A DNA stretch of 64,000 nt from Clostridia bacterium (GCA_017466365.1 JAFTUG010000008.1:1-64000), one strand, 5' to 3'. Shown: positions 22,299 through 32,053, counted from the first letter of the stretch. Notes: generated by a model from the sequence alone, not told the origin. Numbers and translations are program-made.

Positions 22299-24245
22299 AT
22301 GGTAAATGTAACTCTCAAAGGCGGTGTTGTAAAGGAGTTTGAAAACGGCACAACCGCTATGGAAATTGCAAAAAGCCTCGGCATGGGTCTTTACAAGGCT
22401 GCATGTGTTTGCAAAATTAACGGTGAGGTTAAGGATTTGAGAACTCCCGTTGAAAATGACTGCGAGCTTGAAATTCTTACTTTTGACGATGCAGACGGCA
22501 AGTGGGCACTCCGCCATACGGCATCCCACGTTCTTGCACAGGCTGTTAAAAGACTTTTCCCCAATGCAAAGCTTGCAATAGGTCCCGCAATCGATAACGG
22601 CTTCTACTATGATTTTGATGTTGATGTTCCCTTCACTCCCGAGGTTCTTGAGAAAATCGAGGCAGAGATGAAGAAGATTGTTAAAGAAGGTCTTGTTCTT
22701 GAACAGCACGAGCTTGACGCTGACGAAGCAATAAAGCTCATGGAAGAAAAAGGCGAAACCTTCAAGGTTGAGCTTATTCAGGAGCATGCAGGCAAGGGCG
22801 AAAAGATTTCGTTCTATAAGCAGGGTGAATTTGATGAGCTTTGTGCAGGCCCTCACATCCCCGATACAAGCAGAATCAAGGCTTTTAAGCTCACATCCTG
22901 CACGGGCGCATATTGGAGAGGCGATTCAAAGAACAAGATGCTCCAGAGAGTTTACGGCACTGCTTTCACAAAGAAAGAGGATCTTGAAGCTCATCTTGAA
23001 GCAATCGAAGAAGCAAAGAAGCGCGACCACAACAAGATAGGCAGAGAGCTCGGATATTTCACAACAGTTGAATCGATAGGTCAGGGTTTGCCCATTCTTC
23101 TTCCCAAGGGCGCAAGAGTTGTTCAGCTTCTTCAGCGCTGGGTTGAAGATGTTGAGCAGGCACACGGCTATCTTCTCACAAAAACTCCTCTCATGGCAAA
23201 GAGAGATCTTTACAGAATTTCGGGTCACTGGGATCATTATCTTGACGGCATGTTCATTCTCGGCGATCCCTATGATGAAGAAAAAGAATGCCTTGCCATG
23301 AGACCCATGACCTGCCCGTTCCAGTATCAGGTATATCTCAACAGCGCAAGAAGCTACCGTGACCTTCCCATGCGTCTTGGCGAAACATCAACCCTTTTCC
23401 GTAATGAGGAATCGGGCGAAATGCACGGACTTATCCGTGTCCGTCAGTTTACAATTTCAGAAGGACACCTTGTTCTCCGTCCCGACCAGCTCGAAGAGGA
23501 ATTCAAGGGCTGCCTGAGCCTTTGCAAATATTTCCTCGGAACAGTAGGCATGCTTGATAAATGCACCTTCCGTTTCTCACAGTGGGATCCCAACAACACT
23601 GCTAAATACGAAGGAACAGCCGAGCAGTGGAACATAGCTCAGGAAACAATGGGCAAGATTCTCGATAACCTCGGCGTAGACTACGAAATCGGCATCGACG
23701 AAGCTGCATTTTACGGCCCGAAGCTTGATATTCAGTTTAAGAATGTTTTCGGCAAAGAGGATACAATCGTTACCATTCAGATCGATATGCTTCTTGCAGA
23801 GAAGTTCGGTATGTATTACGTTGATACAGACGGACAGAAGAAGCTTCCCTATATCATCCACAGAACAAGCCTCGGCTGCTACGAAAGAACTCTTGCATAT
23901 CTGCTCGAAACTTTTGCAGGTGCACTTCCTCTCTGGCTCTCACCCGAGCAGGTAAGACTTCTTCCCATCGCAGACCGTCATCATGCATATGCAAAGGAAG
24001 TTGCCGCAAAGCTTGAAAGCATGGGCATGAGAGTTTCTGTTGATGACAGAAGCGAAAAGATCGGCTATAAAATCCGTGAAGCACAGCTTGAAAAGCTTCC
24101 CTATATGCTTCTCGTAGGTGATAAGGAAATCGAAGACGGCGCAGTTTCTGTCCGTAAGAGAGGCGAAGGCGATATCGGCGCAAAGAGTGTTGATGAATTT
24201 ATCGCCGCCGCACTTGCAGACATTGCATCAAAGAAGATTTGGTAA
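22299..24245 (+). CDS. thrS: Threonine--tRNA ligase
   Basis: Two in-frame ATGs exist (22290 and 22299). GAAAGGA is only 1-2 nt from the first but about 9 nt from the second, so 22299 is preferred (648 aa). The domains in order are TGS (about 1-62), the HxxxH editing/second additional domain (HTASHVLAQAV), the class II catalytic core (YRISGHWDHYLDGMF, MRPMTCPFQ, LFRNEESGEMHGLIRVRQF, HRTSLGCYERTLA) and the anticodon-binding domain (LLPIADRHHAYAKEV onward). It attaches Thr to tRNA-Thr. Control is by the T-box. Confidence 0.97.
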   Translation: MVNVTLKGGVVKEFENGTTAMEIAKSLGMGLYKAACVCKINGEVKDLRTPVENDCELEILTFDDADGKWALRHTASHVLAQAVKRLFPNAKLAIGPAIDNGFYYDFDVDVPFTPEVLEKIEAEMKKIVKEGLVLEQHELDADEAIKLMEEKGETFKVELIQEHAGKGEKISFYKQGEFDELCAGPHIPDTSRIKAFKLTSCTGAYWRGDSKNKMLQRVYGTAFTKKEDLEAHLEAIEEAKKRDHNKIGRELGYFTTVESIGQGLPILLPKGARVVQLLQRWVEDVEQAHGYLLTKTPLMAKRDLYRISGHWDHYLDGMFILGDPYDEEKECLAMRPMTCPFQYQVYLNSARSYRDLPMRLGETSTLFRNEESGEMHGLIRVRQFTISEGHLVLRPDQLEEEFKGCLSLCKYFLGTVGMLDKCTFRFSQWDPNNTAKYEGTAEQWNIAQETMGKILDNLGVDYEIGIDEAAFYGPKLDIQFKNVFGKEDTIVTIQIDMLLAEKFGMYYVDTDGQKKLPYIIHRTSLGCYERTLAYLLETFAGALPLWLSPEQVRLLPIADRHHAYAKEVAAKLESMGMRVSVDDRSEKIGYKIREAQLEKLPYMLLVGDKEIEDGAVSVRKRGEGDIGAKSVDEFIAAALADIASKKIW

Positions 24246-24252
24246 TATAAAT

Positions 24253-24290
24253 AACGGGTGTACGATACTGTACACCCGTTAAATTTTTAT
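24253..24290 (+). terminator. Terminator after thrS
   Basis: AACGGGTGTAC (24253-24263) pairs perfectly with GTACACCCGTT (24270-24280). AAATTTTTATTTT follows. It overlaps the end of the converging rhamnosidase gene. Confidence 0.85.
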
Positions 24291-26470
24291 TTTATTATTT
24301 CAGTTACACCTGCACCGATTTCGGTTGACTCTCCTGCAAGAATTACAGTTGCTGTTGAGCCTTCGGGAACGGTGAAAATATAGGTGGTTTTGCCGTTTTC
24401 TGTTTTCCATTCGGATTTAACGGCGCCGTTTCTCGCTTCGATTGAAGCCTTTACATAGGTCAGACGGCTGTCGGTGAGAGGTGCGAAGATGATATGTTCA
24501 AATGCAGGCTTGCTTTCATCGATTTTGATGCCTGCCGCATCGCCGTACATCCAGTCCGCAACCGAGCCGTAAGCATAGTGGTTAAAGGAGTTCATCGAGG
24601 TGCTCCACATTGAGCCGTCCTCACGCATGCTGTCCCAATGCTCCCAAATGGTTGTTGCACCCATCTTGACAGAGAAGAGCCATGAGGGATATTCTTCACG
24701 GAGAAGAAGGCTGTATGCGGTTTCGGCATAGCCGTTGTCGCTCAAAGCATGGAGAAGATACGGTGTGCCGACAAATCCTGTTTTGAGGTGTCCGCATTCT
24801 GTAACAAGCTCATTGAGCTGCTTTGCGGTTTCGGGAATATTGTCGCTTATTCCGAAATGAACAGCAAGCACGCAAGCTGTCTGTGTTGCCTTTTCGGGAA
24901 TAATTCTGCCGTCTTTCATAAAAGCTTTTCTGAAAGCGAGAATAGATTTTTCACGCTTCGCAATATATTCGGATGCATCTTCGCCCCACATTTCCATGCT
25001 CTTTATGAGAATCTGTGTTGAATAGATATAGTAGGCAGTTGCGATAAGGGTTTTATCCGTGCCTTTTGAGCAGTCCTCGGGGCTGCTGCCGTCAAGGTTG
25101 AGCCAGTCGCCGAAATGCCAGCTTCTTGACCAGAGACCGTTATCGCTGAATTCTTCAATATGTTCAAGATAATTCTTCATACATTCAAGGGATTCCTTGA
25201 GAATATCCTTGTTTGCATAGGTAAGGTAAAGCTGCCACGGACAGATTGTTGCAGCATCTGCCCATGCTGCCGAGCAGTCATTATCAGGACTGAAAGCATT
25301 GGGTATAATATGAGGAATTGTACCCCAGTCTGTCTGGTCGGCGCGTAAATCACCGAGCCATTTGAGGAAGAATTTTTCAACGTCAAAGTTATATGAAGCC
25401 GTCTTTATGAACACCTGTGCATCCCCCGTCCAGCCAAGGCGCTCATCTCTCTGCGGGCAGTCTGTGGGAACATCAAGGAAGTTGCTCTTCTGACCCCAGA
25501 TTACATTTGAAAACAGCTTGTTTATTCTTTCATCGGAGCATTCAAAATAACCTGTGCGTTTCAATTCGGAATGAACAACGATTGCTGTGAAATTCTCTTT
25601 TTTCACCTCGTCGCTCCAGTTTTCAAGTCTTATGTATCTGAATCCGAAGAAATTGTGCTTTGACTTGTGAATATGCTCTTCACCGTCGCAGATAAATATT
25701 GCCTGCGCCTTTGCACTGCGGAGATTATCGGTGTAGAAATTGCCTTCGGCATCAAGCACCTCTGCATGGCTGATAACAGCTCTTTCGCCCTTGTTGCCCT
25801 TGATTTTAAACTCAACATAGCCCGTCATGTTCTGTCCGAAATCGAGCACGGTTTCGCCCTTGGGAGTTATAATGATTTCCTTGGGCTTAAGTCTTTCCTG
25901 CTCAACAACTTTTTCGCCCTCTCTGTCGATAAGGCATTTTTTATCGTGGTTGATAACAACAGCCTTTGAAGGGTTGATATCCTTATATGCATGGTTATAA
26001 ACATATCCGTTGTAGAAGCTTGAATAAACATCGTTGCCCTTTTCGGTTGTCCAGTCACCGCCCGTAGCGATTATTCGCTTTTCACCGTCGGCATATTCAA
26101 GAGTAAGAGCGGCGATTGCGGCTGTTTCTCTGCCGCCGAGCTCGGGGTCGCCCTTCTGCTGGTTTTTGTAGTTCTGAATTTTCCAGCCCGGTGCAACTGC
26201 AAGCACGATTTTGTTATCGTTCTTTATCATCGAGGTAACATCATGGGTATCAACCTGAAGGCGGTTGCGGTATGATGTCCAGCCGGGGGCAAGAATGTTG
26301 TTGCCGACTCTTTCGCCGTTGATATGAACGGTATAAACACCGAGTGCGGTTACTTCAAGGCTTGCCGAAACAAGCTCTTTGCCCGATGCAAATTCTTTGG
26401 TATAGTAAATTTCGCAGTCACCCGAGGGTTTTGCGCTTTTAATCCATAATGCGTTGAGAATGTTTTTCAT
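24287..26470 (-). CDS. Alpha-L-rhamnosidase, GH78
   Basis: The 727-aa protein has the GH78 plan: an N-terminal beta-sandwich with VYTVHINGERVGNNILAPGWTSYRNRLQ, then an (alpha/alpha)6 barrel with the diagnostic acidic catalytic stretch TDCPQRDERLGWTGDAQVF, then a C-terminal beta domain with SMNSFNHYAYGSVADWMY and a Glu/Lys-rich sandwich. There is no signal peptide, so it acts inside the cell on imported rhamnosides from pectin or plant glycosides. It has a perfect AAGGAGGT ribosome site and its own promoter. It converges with thrS. Confidence 0.93.
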   Translation of the reverse strand: MKNILNALWIKSAKPSGDCEIYYTKEFASGKELVSASLEVTALGVYTVHINGERVGNNILAPGWTSYRNRLQVDTHDVTSMIKNDNKIVLAVAPGWKIQNYKNQQKGDPELGGRETAAIAALTLEYADGEKRIIATGGDWTTEKGNDVYSSFYNGYVYNHAYKDINPSKAVVINHDKKCLIDREGEKVVEQERLKPKEIIITPKGETVLDFGQNMTGYVEFKIKGNKGERAVISHAEVLDAEGNFYTDNLRSAKAQAIFICDGEEHIHKSKHNFFGFRYIRLENWSDEVKKENFTAIVVHSELKRTGYFECSDERINKLFSNVIWGQKSNFLDVPTDCPQRDERLGWTGDAQVFIKTASYNFDVEKFFLKWLGDLRADQTDWGTIPHIIPNAFSPDNDCSAAWADAATICPWQLYLTYANKDILKESLECMKNYLEHIEEFSDNGLWSRSWHFGDWLNLDGSSPEDCSKGTDKTLIATAYYIYSTQILIKSMEMWGEDASEYIAKREKSILAFRKAFMKDGRIIPEKATQTACVLAVHFGISDNIPETAKQLNELVTECGHLKTGFVGTPYLLHALSDNGYAETAYSLLLREEYPSWLFSVKMGATTIWEHWDSMREDGSMWSTSMNSFNHYAYGSVADWMYGDAAGIKIDESKPAFEHIIFAPLTDSRLTYVKASIEARNGAVKSEWKTENGKTTYIFTVPEGSTATVILAGESTEIGAGVTEIIK

Positions 26471-26500
26471 TTTTTACCTCCTTGATTTTTATATGATAAT

Positions 26501-26530
26501 ATTATATCAATATCTTTTGATTTGCAACAA
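26501..26530 (-). promoter_or_regulatory. Promoter of GH78 gene
   Basis: Minus-strand TATAAT at 26501-26506 with TTGTTG 18 bp upstream (26525-26530). An overlapping TTGCAA gives a 15-bp spacer. Confidence 0.5.
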
Positions 26531-26548
26531 AAATTTATATTTATGCAC

Positions 26549-26577
26549 TTGAATTAATTATTGCTTGCTGATAGAAT
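26549..26577 (+). promoter_or_regulatory. Promoter of DUF3298 lipoprotein gene
   Basis: TTGAAT (26549-26554), 17 bp and TAGAAT (26572-26577), 20 bp before the start codon. Confidence 0.65.
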
Positions 26578-26597
26578 ATTCGGGAAAGGGTGATTAT

Positions 26598-27395
26598 ATG
26601 AAACGAGCAATAAGCATAGCTTTGATATTTGCTGTTTTATTTTCTTTTGCTTCATGCAGAAATATAGACGAGCTTAATAAGGAAACCGCAACTGAAATTC
26701 CGACAACTACCGCAGCGCCGCCCGTTGTTGAGGAAAACAGGCAGACAAAGGAATTCAAGGATGAAAACGGCAGAACGGTTTATGTTGTTGACGTTGTTTT
26801 GCCCGAGATATCTGAAAACCTTGAACAGAGCATAATCGATTATGTGAACGGCGTTACGGATAAATTTTTTGAGGACGCCTGCGTTCAGGCAGAAAAAAAC
26901 ATAGCCTCCGCCGCCGAATTCATGGACTCAAATAATTCCGATAAGCCTTGGAAAAAGACGGTAACATTTGAAACAACATACTTAAGCGGATATTTTGTAA
27001 GCTTTTTAATCAGGGAAAGCATGTCGTATTACGGCTCGAGCGATAATACACCCTCGGTCTATACAAGATGCTTCAATATCAGGGAGGGCAATCCGCTATC
27101 GGCAGTTTACTTTACGGATTATTCCGATTCTCCCGAGGTTGTAAAAGGGTATATTGCCGATTTGCTTAAGAGCAGAGCAAAGACGGATTTTTATGAGGAT
27201 GGCTTTGAAATCAACGATTTGAAGCTTGATGCCTTTAATGAAGCGGTGGATGTTGAAAGATTTTATCTTACCGATGACGGCATGGCTTTTTATGTGAGCA
27301 GAATGGCAATTGACCCGTATGAGACGGGTATTTACACGGCGGAGTTCACATGGGATGAGCTTGCGGGATTATTCAACCGTCCCGAATTATATTAA
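26598..27395 (+). CDS. Lipoprotein with DUF3298/RsiV-like domain
   Basis: An upstream in-frame TTG/ATG extension to 26565 would include the AAAGGGTGAT ribosome site, so the ATG at 26598 is used (265 aa). The signal ends in the lipobox FSFASC. After a Thr/Pro linker (TEIPTTTAAPPVVEEN), residues about 50-260 resemble the DUF4163/DUF3298 pair of RsiV and PdaC. The late FYLTDDGMAFYVSRMAIDPYETGIYTAEF segment is the DUF3298 hallmark. The known relative RsiV binds lysozyme; ligand binding on the cell surface is therefore possible here, but no sigma factor is adjacent. Confidence 0.75.
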   Translation: MKRAISIALIFAVLFSFASCRNIDELNKETATEIPTTTAAPPVVEENRQTKEFKDENGRTVYVVDVVLPEISENLEQSIIDYVNGVTDKFFEDACVQAEKNIASAAEFMDSNNSDKPWKKTVTFETTYLSGYFVSFLIRESMSYYGSSDNTPSVYTRCFNIREGNPLSAVYFTDYSDSPEVVKGYIADLLKSRAKTDFYEDGFEINDLKLDAFNEAVDVERFYLTDDGMAFYVSRMAIDPYETGIYTAEFTWDELAGLFNRPELY

Positions 27396-27397
27396 TA

Positions 27398-27487
27398 AAA
27401 CAGGACTGTCTCACAAGAGAAAAACAAAAGAAACGGAGAAAAACAAAATGGCTTGCAGAGGAAAACAAACCTTTGCAAGCCTTTTAA
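27398..27487 (-). repeat. Dispersed intergenic repeat, copy 2
   Basis: The reverse complement aligns along its length with 15261-15346. Shared parts are GGYTTGCAAAGGTT, CCTCTGCAAGCC, a T-rich stretch around GTTTCTTTTG and the CAGTCCT end. The hairpin GGCTTGCAGAGG/CCTTTGCAAGCC may also terminate the plus-strand lipoprotein transcript. It starts within 3 bp of that gene's stop codon. The remaining gap to 27596 holds only an AGCCGTTT/AAACGGCT hairpin (27531-27565). Confidence 0.7.
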
Positions 27488-27596
27488 ATTGCGATATAGA
27501 ATTAAAATGATTTATATTGTGTTTCTTTTTAGCCGTTTTTATACGCCTCGCATCGGGAAACGGCTTCTTTATCTCCTTGATACAGCCCCGTTCATT

Positions 27597-28616
27597 TTAT
27601 TTGATTAAATCTTCAAAAAGCTTGATGTTTGAGCTTTCGAGCTTAAGCTCGCCCGACTGTTCTTTTTTAATAACCTCAACGATTCTGTCGTTAACGGGAG
27701 TGGGTACGCCGCATTTTCTGCCCCATTCACAAACAACTCCGTTGATTGCATCGATTTCGCAGGGCTTGCCGTTGCGCAAATCCTGAAGCATTGAGGGGAT
27801 GATATCCTTGTGCTTTTTCATTGCAACGGGAATAAGGAATTCGCCGATTGCTCTCTTAAAGCCGTTTTTATAGTAGAAAAGCTTTGTTATATCCTTGCCC
27901 TGAACGGGTGCGAAAACCGCACCTGCCGCATGACCTACATCGATGCATTCCTTCATGCAGCGGATTGCAACCTTTCTTGCAAAAGCATCGCCTGTTACTG
28001 TGCCGAAGGTGCCGCCCATAACCGTGCCGAGACCCGAGAAGGTTGCGTTGATAAGAAGCTTTGACCATCTTGTGCCGATAAGATTATCCTCAAAATGAAC
28101 GGGACACATCTTTTCGAGAAGCTCGGTAACTCTTTTTACCTGTGCATCGGTAATGCCATCCATTTTGCCCATGTGGTAGGAAAGGCTGTCGGGTTCGCTT
28201 GTAAGAACGCATTCGCCCGGTGCGGCAAGGTTTGCACCCCATTCAACCGCACAACCCATTGTATGTTCTTTGCCTACGATTTCAGCGATTCCGGGCTCGG
28301 GGATACCGTTCTGAAGGGTAACGATAACGCCGTCCTCTGCAAGGAAGGGCTTAAGGAAGGTGCATACCTCTGCGTTAAAAAGCTGTTTTGTCATAAGAAA
28401 AATAACGCTGTAAACTCCGCTCATTTCATCGGGAGTTATAGCCTTTACAGGGACTGTCATCTCAACCGTTCCCGTGATATGTGCGCCCTTTTCGTTAAGA
28501 GCGGCAACATGTGCCTTGTTTCTGTTGACAAGCTCAACATCAACGCCGTTTTTGGTCATATATGCACCGAGAACGGTTCCGAGTGAGCCTGCGCCGTAAA
28601 TTGCAACCTTGTTCAT
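27597..28616 (-). CDS. panE: 2-dehydropantoate 2-reductase (ketopantoate reductase)
   Basis: The 339-aa protein starts with the NADPH Rossmann loop VAIYGAGSLGTVLGAYM. It has LQNG and a C-terminal helical domain with the catalytic-region Lys in GTRWSKLLINATFSGLGT. PanE makes pantoate for coenzyme A. Many genomes carry PanE/ApbA paralogues acting on other 2-keto acids, and no panB or panC lies nearby, so the pantothenate role is probable rather than proven. It follows the GH43-like gene by 23 nt. Confidence 0.85.
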   Translation of the reverse strand: MNKVAIYGAGSLGTVLGAYMTKNGVDVELVNRNKAHVAALNEKGAHITGTVEMTVPVKAITPDEMSGVYSVIFLMTKQLFNAEVCTFLKPFLAEDGVIVTLQNGIPEPGIAEIVGKEHTMGCAVEWGANLAAPGECVLTSEPDSLSYHMGKMDGITDAQVKRVTELLEKMCPVHFEDNLIGTRWSKLLINATFSGLGTVMGGTFGTVTGDAFARKVAIRCMKECIDVGHAAGAVFAPVQGKDITKLFYYKNGFKRAIGEFLIPVAMKKHKDIIPSMLQDLRNGKPCEIDAINGVVCEWGRKCGVPTPVNDRIVEVIKKEQSGELKLESSNIKLFEDLIK

Positions 28617-28639
28617 ATTTATCCTCCTTAAAATTCACC

Positions 28640-29554
28640 TTATATTCCGAATGCCGCAACAAGTCGGTCATATTCTTCGTCGGTTATCGCCATAACAGAG
28701 CCGTGGCGGGGTCTTACGTTATCAAAGCTGTAATCCTCGGGAGAAACAGCCTTGAAATTCTCCATATCGGTTGTCATCTGCATGAAGAATTTTCCGGTGC
28801 CGTATTCATCCATTATCATTATCCATGAATCCGTGCCGGTTACAGGGTACATTGAGCTGCCCTCAACACCTTCTTTTGAAAGTGAAACAACAACAGGCTT
28901 ATCCTCATACGGACCTGTCGGCAATTTTGATTTAACATAGGCGATAGTCTGGTCCTCGTCATGCTTGAAATACATGTAGTAATAACCGTTATCTTTGTTA
29001 TATATTATATCGCCGTCAATTGTCTGAATACCCTTGCGCTCATAGAGAAGCTTCGGCTTTGTTATGCTTTTGAAATCGGCAGTGTATGCATAATACATGG
29101 CGGCAACGTCGTTTTCAAGTGTGGAGTTTGCCCAGTAGACCATGTATGCGCCTTCTTTTTCGTCCCATATTGCCTGCGGTGCCCATGCACGGGTGGTGTT
29201 CGCAAATTCGCCGCCGAAAGCACGCATATCAAGAATGGTTTCATCCGTCCATTCAACAAGGTCTGCGGATTTCCATGTTACAAGAGCATGGTTTGATGTC
29301 CAGCCCTCGGTGCATTTCATATCCGTGCCGATTATGTAGAAAAAGCCGTCCTGACCTCTCATTATATAAGGGTCACGCACGCATTTTTTGCCTTTTGTCT
29401 GAATTATAACAGGCTGATTATTGTTGAGCGGTTTGAAATTATAGCCGTCAGTGCTTACGGCAAAATGAATTCTTTCCTGCTCGGGTTCATTCCCTACAAA
29501 CTGGCAGAACATATATTTTCCCGAAAGACTTTTAACGGGCTTTGCATACTGCAT
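28640..29554 (-). CDS. GH43-like arabinosidase/xylosidase
   Basis: The 304-aa five-bladed propeller shows GH43 marks in order: CVRDPYIMRGQDGFFYIIGT, WAPQAIWDEKEGAYMVYWA, a central Asp in TIDGDIIYNKDNGYYYMYF, the probable acid Glu in KEGVEGSSMYPV, and a late RPRHGSV. The N-terminal general-base Asp is likely the RDPYI Asp. With no signal peptide it probably trims imported arabino- or xylo-oligosaccharides. It is cotranscribed with panE without an obvious link in function. Confidence 0.82.
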   Translation of the reverse strand: MQYAKPVKSLSGKYMFCQFVGNEPEQERIHFAVSTDGYNFKPLNNNQPVIIQTKGKKCVRDPYIMRGQDGFFYIIGTDMKCTEGWTSNHALVTWKSADLVEWTDETILDMRAFGGEFANTTRAWAPQAIWDEKEGAYMVYWANSTLENDVAAMYYAYTADFKSITKPKLLYERKGIQTIDGDIIYNKDNGYYYMYFKHDEDQTIAYVKSKLPTGPYEDKPVVVSLSKEGVEGSSMYPVTGTDSWIMIMDEYGTGKFFMQMTTDMENFKAVSPEDYSFDNVRPRHGSVMAITDEEYDRLVAAFGI

Positions 29555-29607
29555 AATTCCACCTCCGATTTTATAAATTGTAACATATAAAAATCTGTTT
29601 GTAAATA

Positions 29608-29636
29608 ATAAAAAGCAGCCCCGAAGAGCTGCTTTG
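29608..29636 (-). terminator. Terminator of lipoprotein gene
   Basis: AAAGCAGC (29612-29619) pairs with GCTGCTTT (29628-29635). The minus strand then reads TTATTATTT. Confidence 0.75.
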
Positions 29637-29643
29637 AGAATTA

Positions 29644-30525
29644 TCAGAATCCGCCGCCGACCGTGATAACATAATCAACGGAGCCGTAAGCACTTTCAAC
29701 CATTGCGCTGATAGGGAAGTTTACAGCTTCAACAAAAAGATTTGAAACGGTAATTTTAATCACATAACTCCATGTGCCTTTTTCGATGATGCCGTCTTTG
29801 TTGATTTTAACCTTAACGGTAGGCTCGGTATAGCGGAGCTTTATGTCGGCATTTTCAAAATCAATGGCAAACCATTCGGCAAGGGCTTCTTCAACAGATG
29901 AAATATCGCCTACAACGGAGATTGCATGACCTACGGTGCCGCTGTATCTGTCGCCGTGAATACCGTCTGTCTGCTCCTTCATTTTCATTTCAACAACGAT
30001 GTAGTCACCGCTTTTGTATGCCTTTGCGGTTTGTGCATCTTCGGGAACGATGTCCTCATAGCCGCCTGTAATGCCGTCAAACTCAACCTGACTGTCCTCG
30101 AGTGCTTTGATAAGGAACGGGGTTGACCATTCGACGAGTGTTCCGAGTAATCCGTCACCGTCATTAACAACCATTTCGGAAAGAACCTTCTTTTCAACCG
30201 ATTTCTGTGACTTTGAGTTGATTGCGGCGGTTTTGTAAAACTCAACAATCTGCTCTTTTGTCCAGGCTGAAGGGTCTGTTGAAGGAATGCTTACGGGAGC
30301 AAGCGTTGTTTCGGGAGCGGTTGAGCTTACAGCTGTTGAAAGGCTTGTTTCCTGCGTTTCTTCAACAAGCTTTGTTACCTTTTCACCCGCATCGTTTGTA
30401 ACGGCTTCGCCTGCGTTATCAGTAACGATTTCCGTCTTTTTTTCTGCCTGAACGCCGTCGTCTTTGCATGAAGCAAAAGCGAAAAGTATCAGGAATGCCG
30501 TAAGAACGGCTGTGAATTTTTTCAT
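29644..30525 (-). CDS. Lipoprotein of unknown function
   Basis: The 293-aa product has a lipoprotein signal ending FAFASC (Cys20). A short imperfect repeat follows (VTDNAGEAVTNDAGEKVT, about 35-52), then a Thr/Ser linker, then a mixed alpha/beta domain starting SAWTKEQIVEFYKTAAINSK at about 85. The opening motif recalls other clostridial extracytoplasmic domains, but no family is named with confidence. It stands alone with promoter and terminator. Confidence 0.65.
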   Translation of the reverse strand: MKKFTAVLTAFLILFAFASCKDDGVQAEKKTEIVTDNAGEAVTNDAGEKVTKLVEETQETSLSTAVSSTAPETTLAPVSIPSTDPSAWTKEQIVEFYKTAAINSKSQKSVEKKVLSEMVVNDGDGLLGTLVEWSTPFLIKALEDSQVEFDGITGGYEDIVPEDAQTAKAYKSGDYIVVEMKMKEQTDGIHGDRYSGTVGHAISVVGDISSVEEALAEWFAIDFENADIKLRYTEPTVKVKINKDGIIEKGTWSYVIKITVSNLFVEAVNFPISAMVESAYGSVDYVITVGGGF

Positions 30526-30551
30526 AATATGTCCCCCTTTTTGGTATCTGT

Positions 30552-30580
30552 ATTTTAACTTAATTTTATGTCCGTGTCAA
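30552..30580 (-). promoter_or_regulatory. Promoter of lipoprotein gene
   Basis: Consensus TTGACA, 17 bp and TAAAAT on the minus strand. Confidence 0.75.
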
Positions 30581-30659
30581 TAATACAGTTTTTAAATTCG
30601 GACATTTTGAAAAATTTGTATTAATTTGACGAAGATTTTTACAACGGTTCAGAATAAAA

Positions 30660-30692
30660 AATATCGGCTTACGGAGAAAAATCCGCAAGCCG
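30660..30692 (-). terminator. Terminator of murD
   Basis: CGGCTTACGGA (30665-30675) pairs with TCCGCAAGCCG (30682-30692), allowing one G-T pair. The minus strand continues into ATATTTTTT. Confidence 0.8.
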
Positions 30693-30696
30693 TATT

Positions 30697-32001
30697 TTAT
30701 TCCTTCCATGCCTTGATGCATTCTTTATAATGGTTGCCCTTGTGTTCAAAATCTTTATATACGTTATAGCTTGAAGCGGCGGGTGACATTATGCAGCTTT
30801 TGCCCTTCCTTGTGAATCTGAAAGCGGCATCAACGGCCTCCTCCATGGTGTTTGCGATGATGAGATTTTTGGGGCAGCCTCTTTCAAGAAGTGCGTTGCA
30901 GATGTTCACTCCCGTATCGGGCATTCCGATAAGGTTTCTGACCTTGCATTTTTCAAGATACTTTTCAAAGCCCGAATAATCAATTCCTCTGTCCATGCCG
31001 CCGAAGATGAGAGTATCAACATCCTCGAGCGCTTCAACGGCACATTCAACCGCATGAGGGATTGTTGCGATTGCATCGTTATAGAACTTTATTCCGTAAT
31101 ATTCGCCGATGGGCTCCATCCTGTTTTCAATGCCTGCAAATTTTTCAACAGCCTTGAGAATATCATCCTCGCTGATGCCTATACAGCGGGCAACGGTTGC
31201 GGCAACGCAGACGTTCTGCCTGTTATGTATTCCTTTAAGGCGTTCGTTTGCGTCAGCGGCGGCGATAATAAGCTCATCGCCCTTTCCTCCGTTTTTGCTA
31301 ACCTTGATAACAGAAGGCTGTGCCTTGGCAAAATTATAGTATTTATCAAAATCCTGCTCGGAGTTGCAGATGAAATAATCGCATCCTACCTGGTGGCGGA
31401 TTATGTTAAGCTTTGCAGTAACATATCCCGAAAAGCCGTTGTAATGGTCAAGATGCTCGGGATAAATATTGGTCATAACCGCAATGTGGGGCGAAGCGGT
31501 TGTGTATTCAAGCTGGTGTGATGACATTTCGATAACAGCTATTTCGGCATCTCCGTTTTCAAGAGTATCAAGCACGGGAATACCCATGTTGCCGATAAGG
31601 CACACTTTTCTTCCCGATTGCTTTATCATCTCGTAAATCAGCGTTGATGTGGTGGTTTTACCTTTTGTTCCCGTTATTCCGATGCAGATGCATTTTGAAA
31701 AGCGCAGGAACAAATCCGTCTGGCATGTAACCTCTGTTTCTTGAGGAACCATAACATCTCGGAATGAAATGCCGGGAGTTTTGATAACCGTATCATATTT
31801 TTCGATTGCCTCAAGATAATTCTCGCCGCAATGGAGAGTAACGTTCGGGTCATCAAGCTCCACTTGACGCATATCTGCAATGCCGATTTGCTTATCGGGC
31901 AGGTTGCGTCTTATAACATTATATGTTGAGCGTCCTTCTCTGCCGAAGCCGAGAATAAGAACACTGCGTTCCCTGAAATATTCAATCAATTGCTGAAACA
32001 T
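30697..32001 (-). CDS. murD: UDP-N-acetylmuramoylalanine--D-glutamate ligase (MurD)
   Basis: A TTG start at 32019 would swallow the GAAGGG ribosome site, so the ATG at 32001 is used (434 aa). The Rossmann-like N-terminal domain has LILGFGREGRSTY. The ATP loop is GITGTKGKTTTSTL (about 108-121), followed by EMSSHQLEY and NIYPEHLDHYNGF, and the C-terminal domain shows FGGMDRGIDYSGF. MurD adds D-Glu to UDP-MurNAc-L-Ala. It is outside the usual mur/dcw cluster, so it may be a diverged copy; the motifs look intact. Confidence 0.88.
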   Translation of the reverse strand: MFQQLIEYFRERSVLILGFGREGRSTYNVIRRNLPDKQIGIADMRQVELDDPNVTLHCGENYLEAIEKYDTVIKTPGISFRDVMVPQETEVTCQTDLFLRFSKCICIGITGTKGKTTTSTLIYEMIKQSGRKVCLIGNMGIPVLDTLENGDAEIAVIEMSSHQLEYTTASPHIAVMTNIYPEHLDHYNGFSGYVTAKLNIIRHQVGCDYFICNSEQDFDKYYNFAKAQPSVIKVSKNGGKGDELIIAAADANERLKGIHNRQNVCVAATVARCIGISEDDILKAVEKFAGIENRMEPIGEYYGIKFYNDAIATIPHAVECAVEALEDVDTLIFGGMDRGIDYSGFEKYLEKCKVRNLIGMPDTGVNICNALLERGCPKNLIIANTMEEAVDAAFRFTRKGKSCIMSPAASSYNVYKDFEHKGNHYKECIKAWKE

Positions 32002-32053
32002 ATTTGTGCATCCCTTCAACCGCAGGAATGACTCTGCGGGTCATATCTGAACT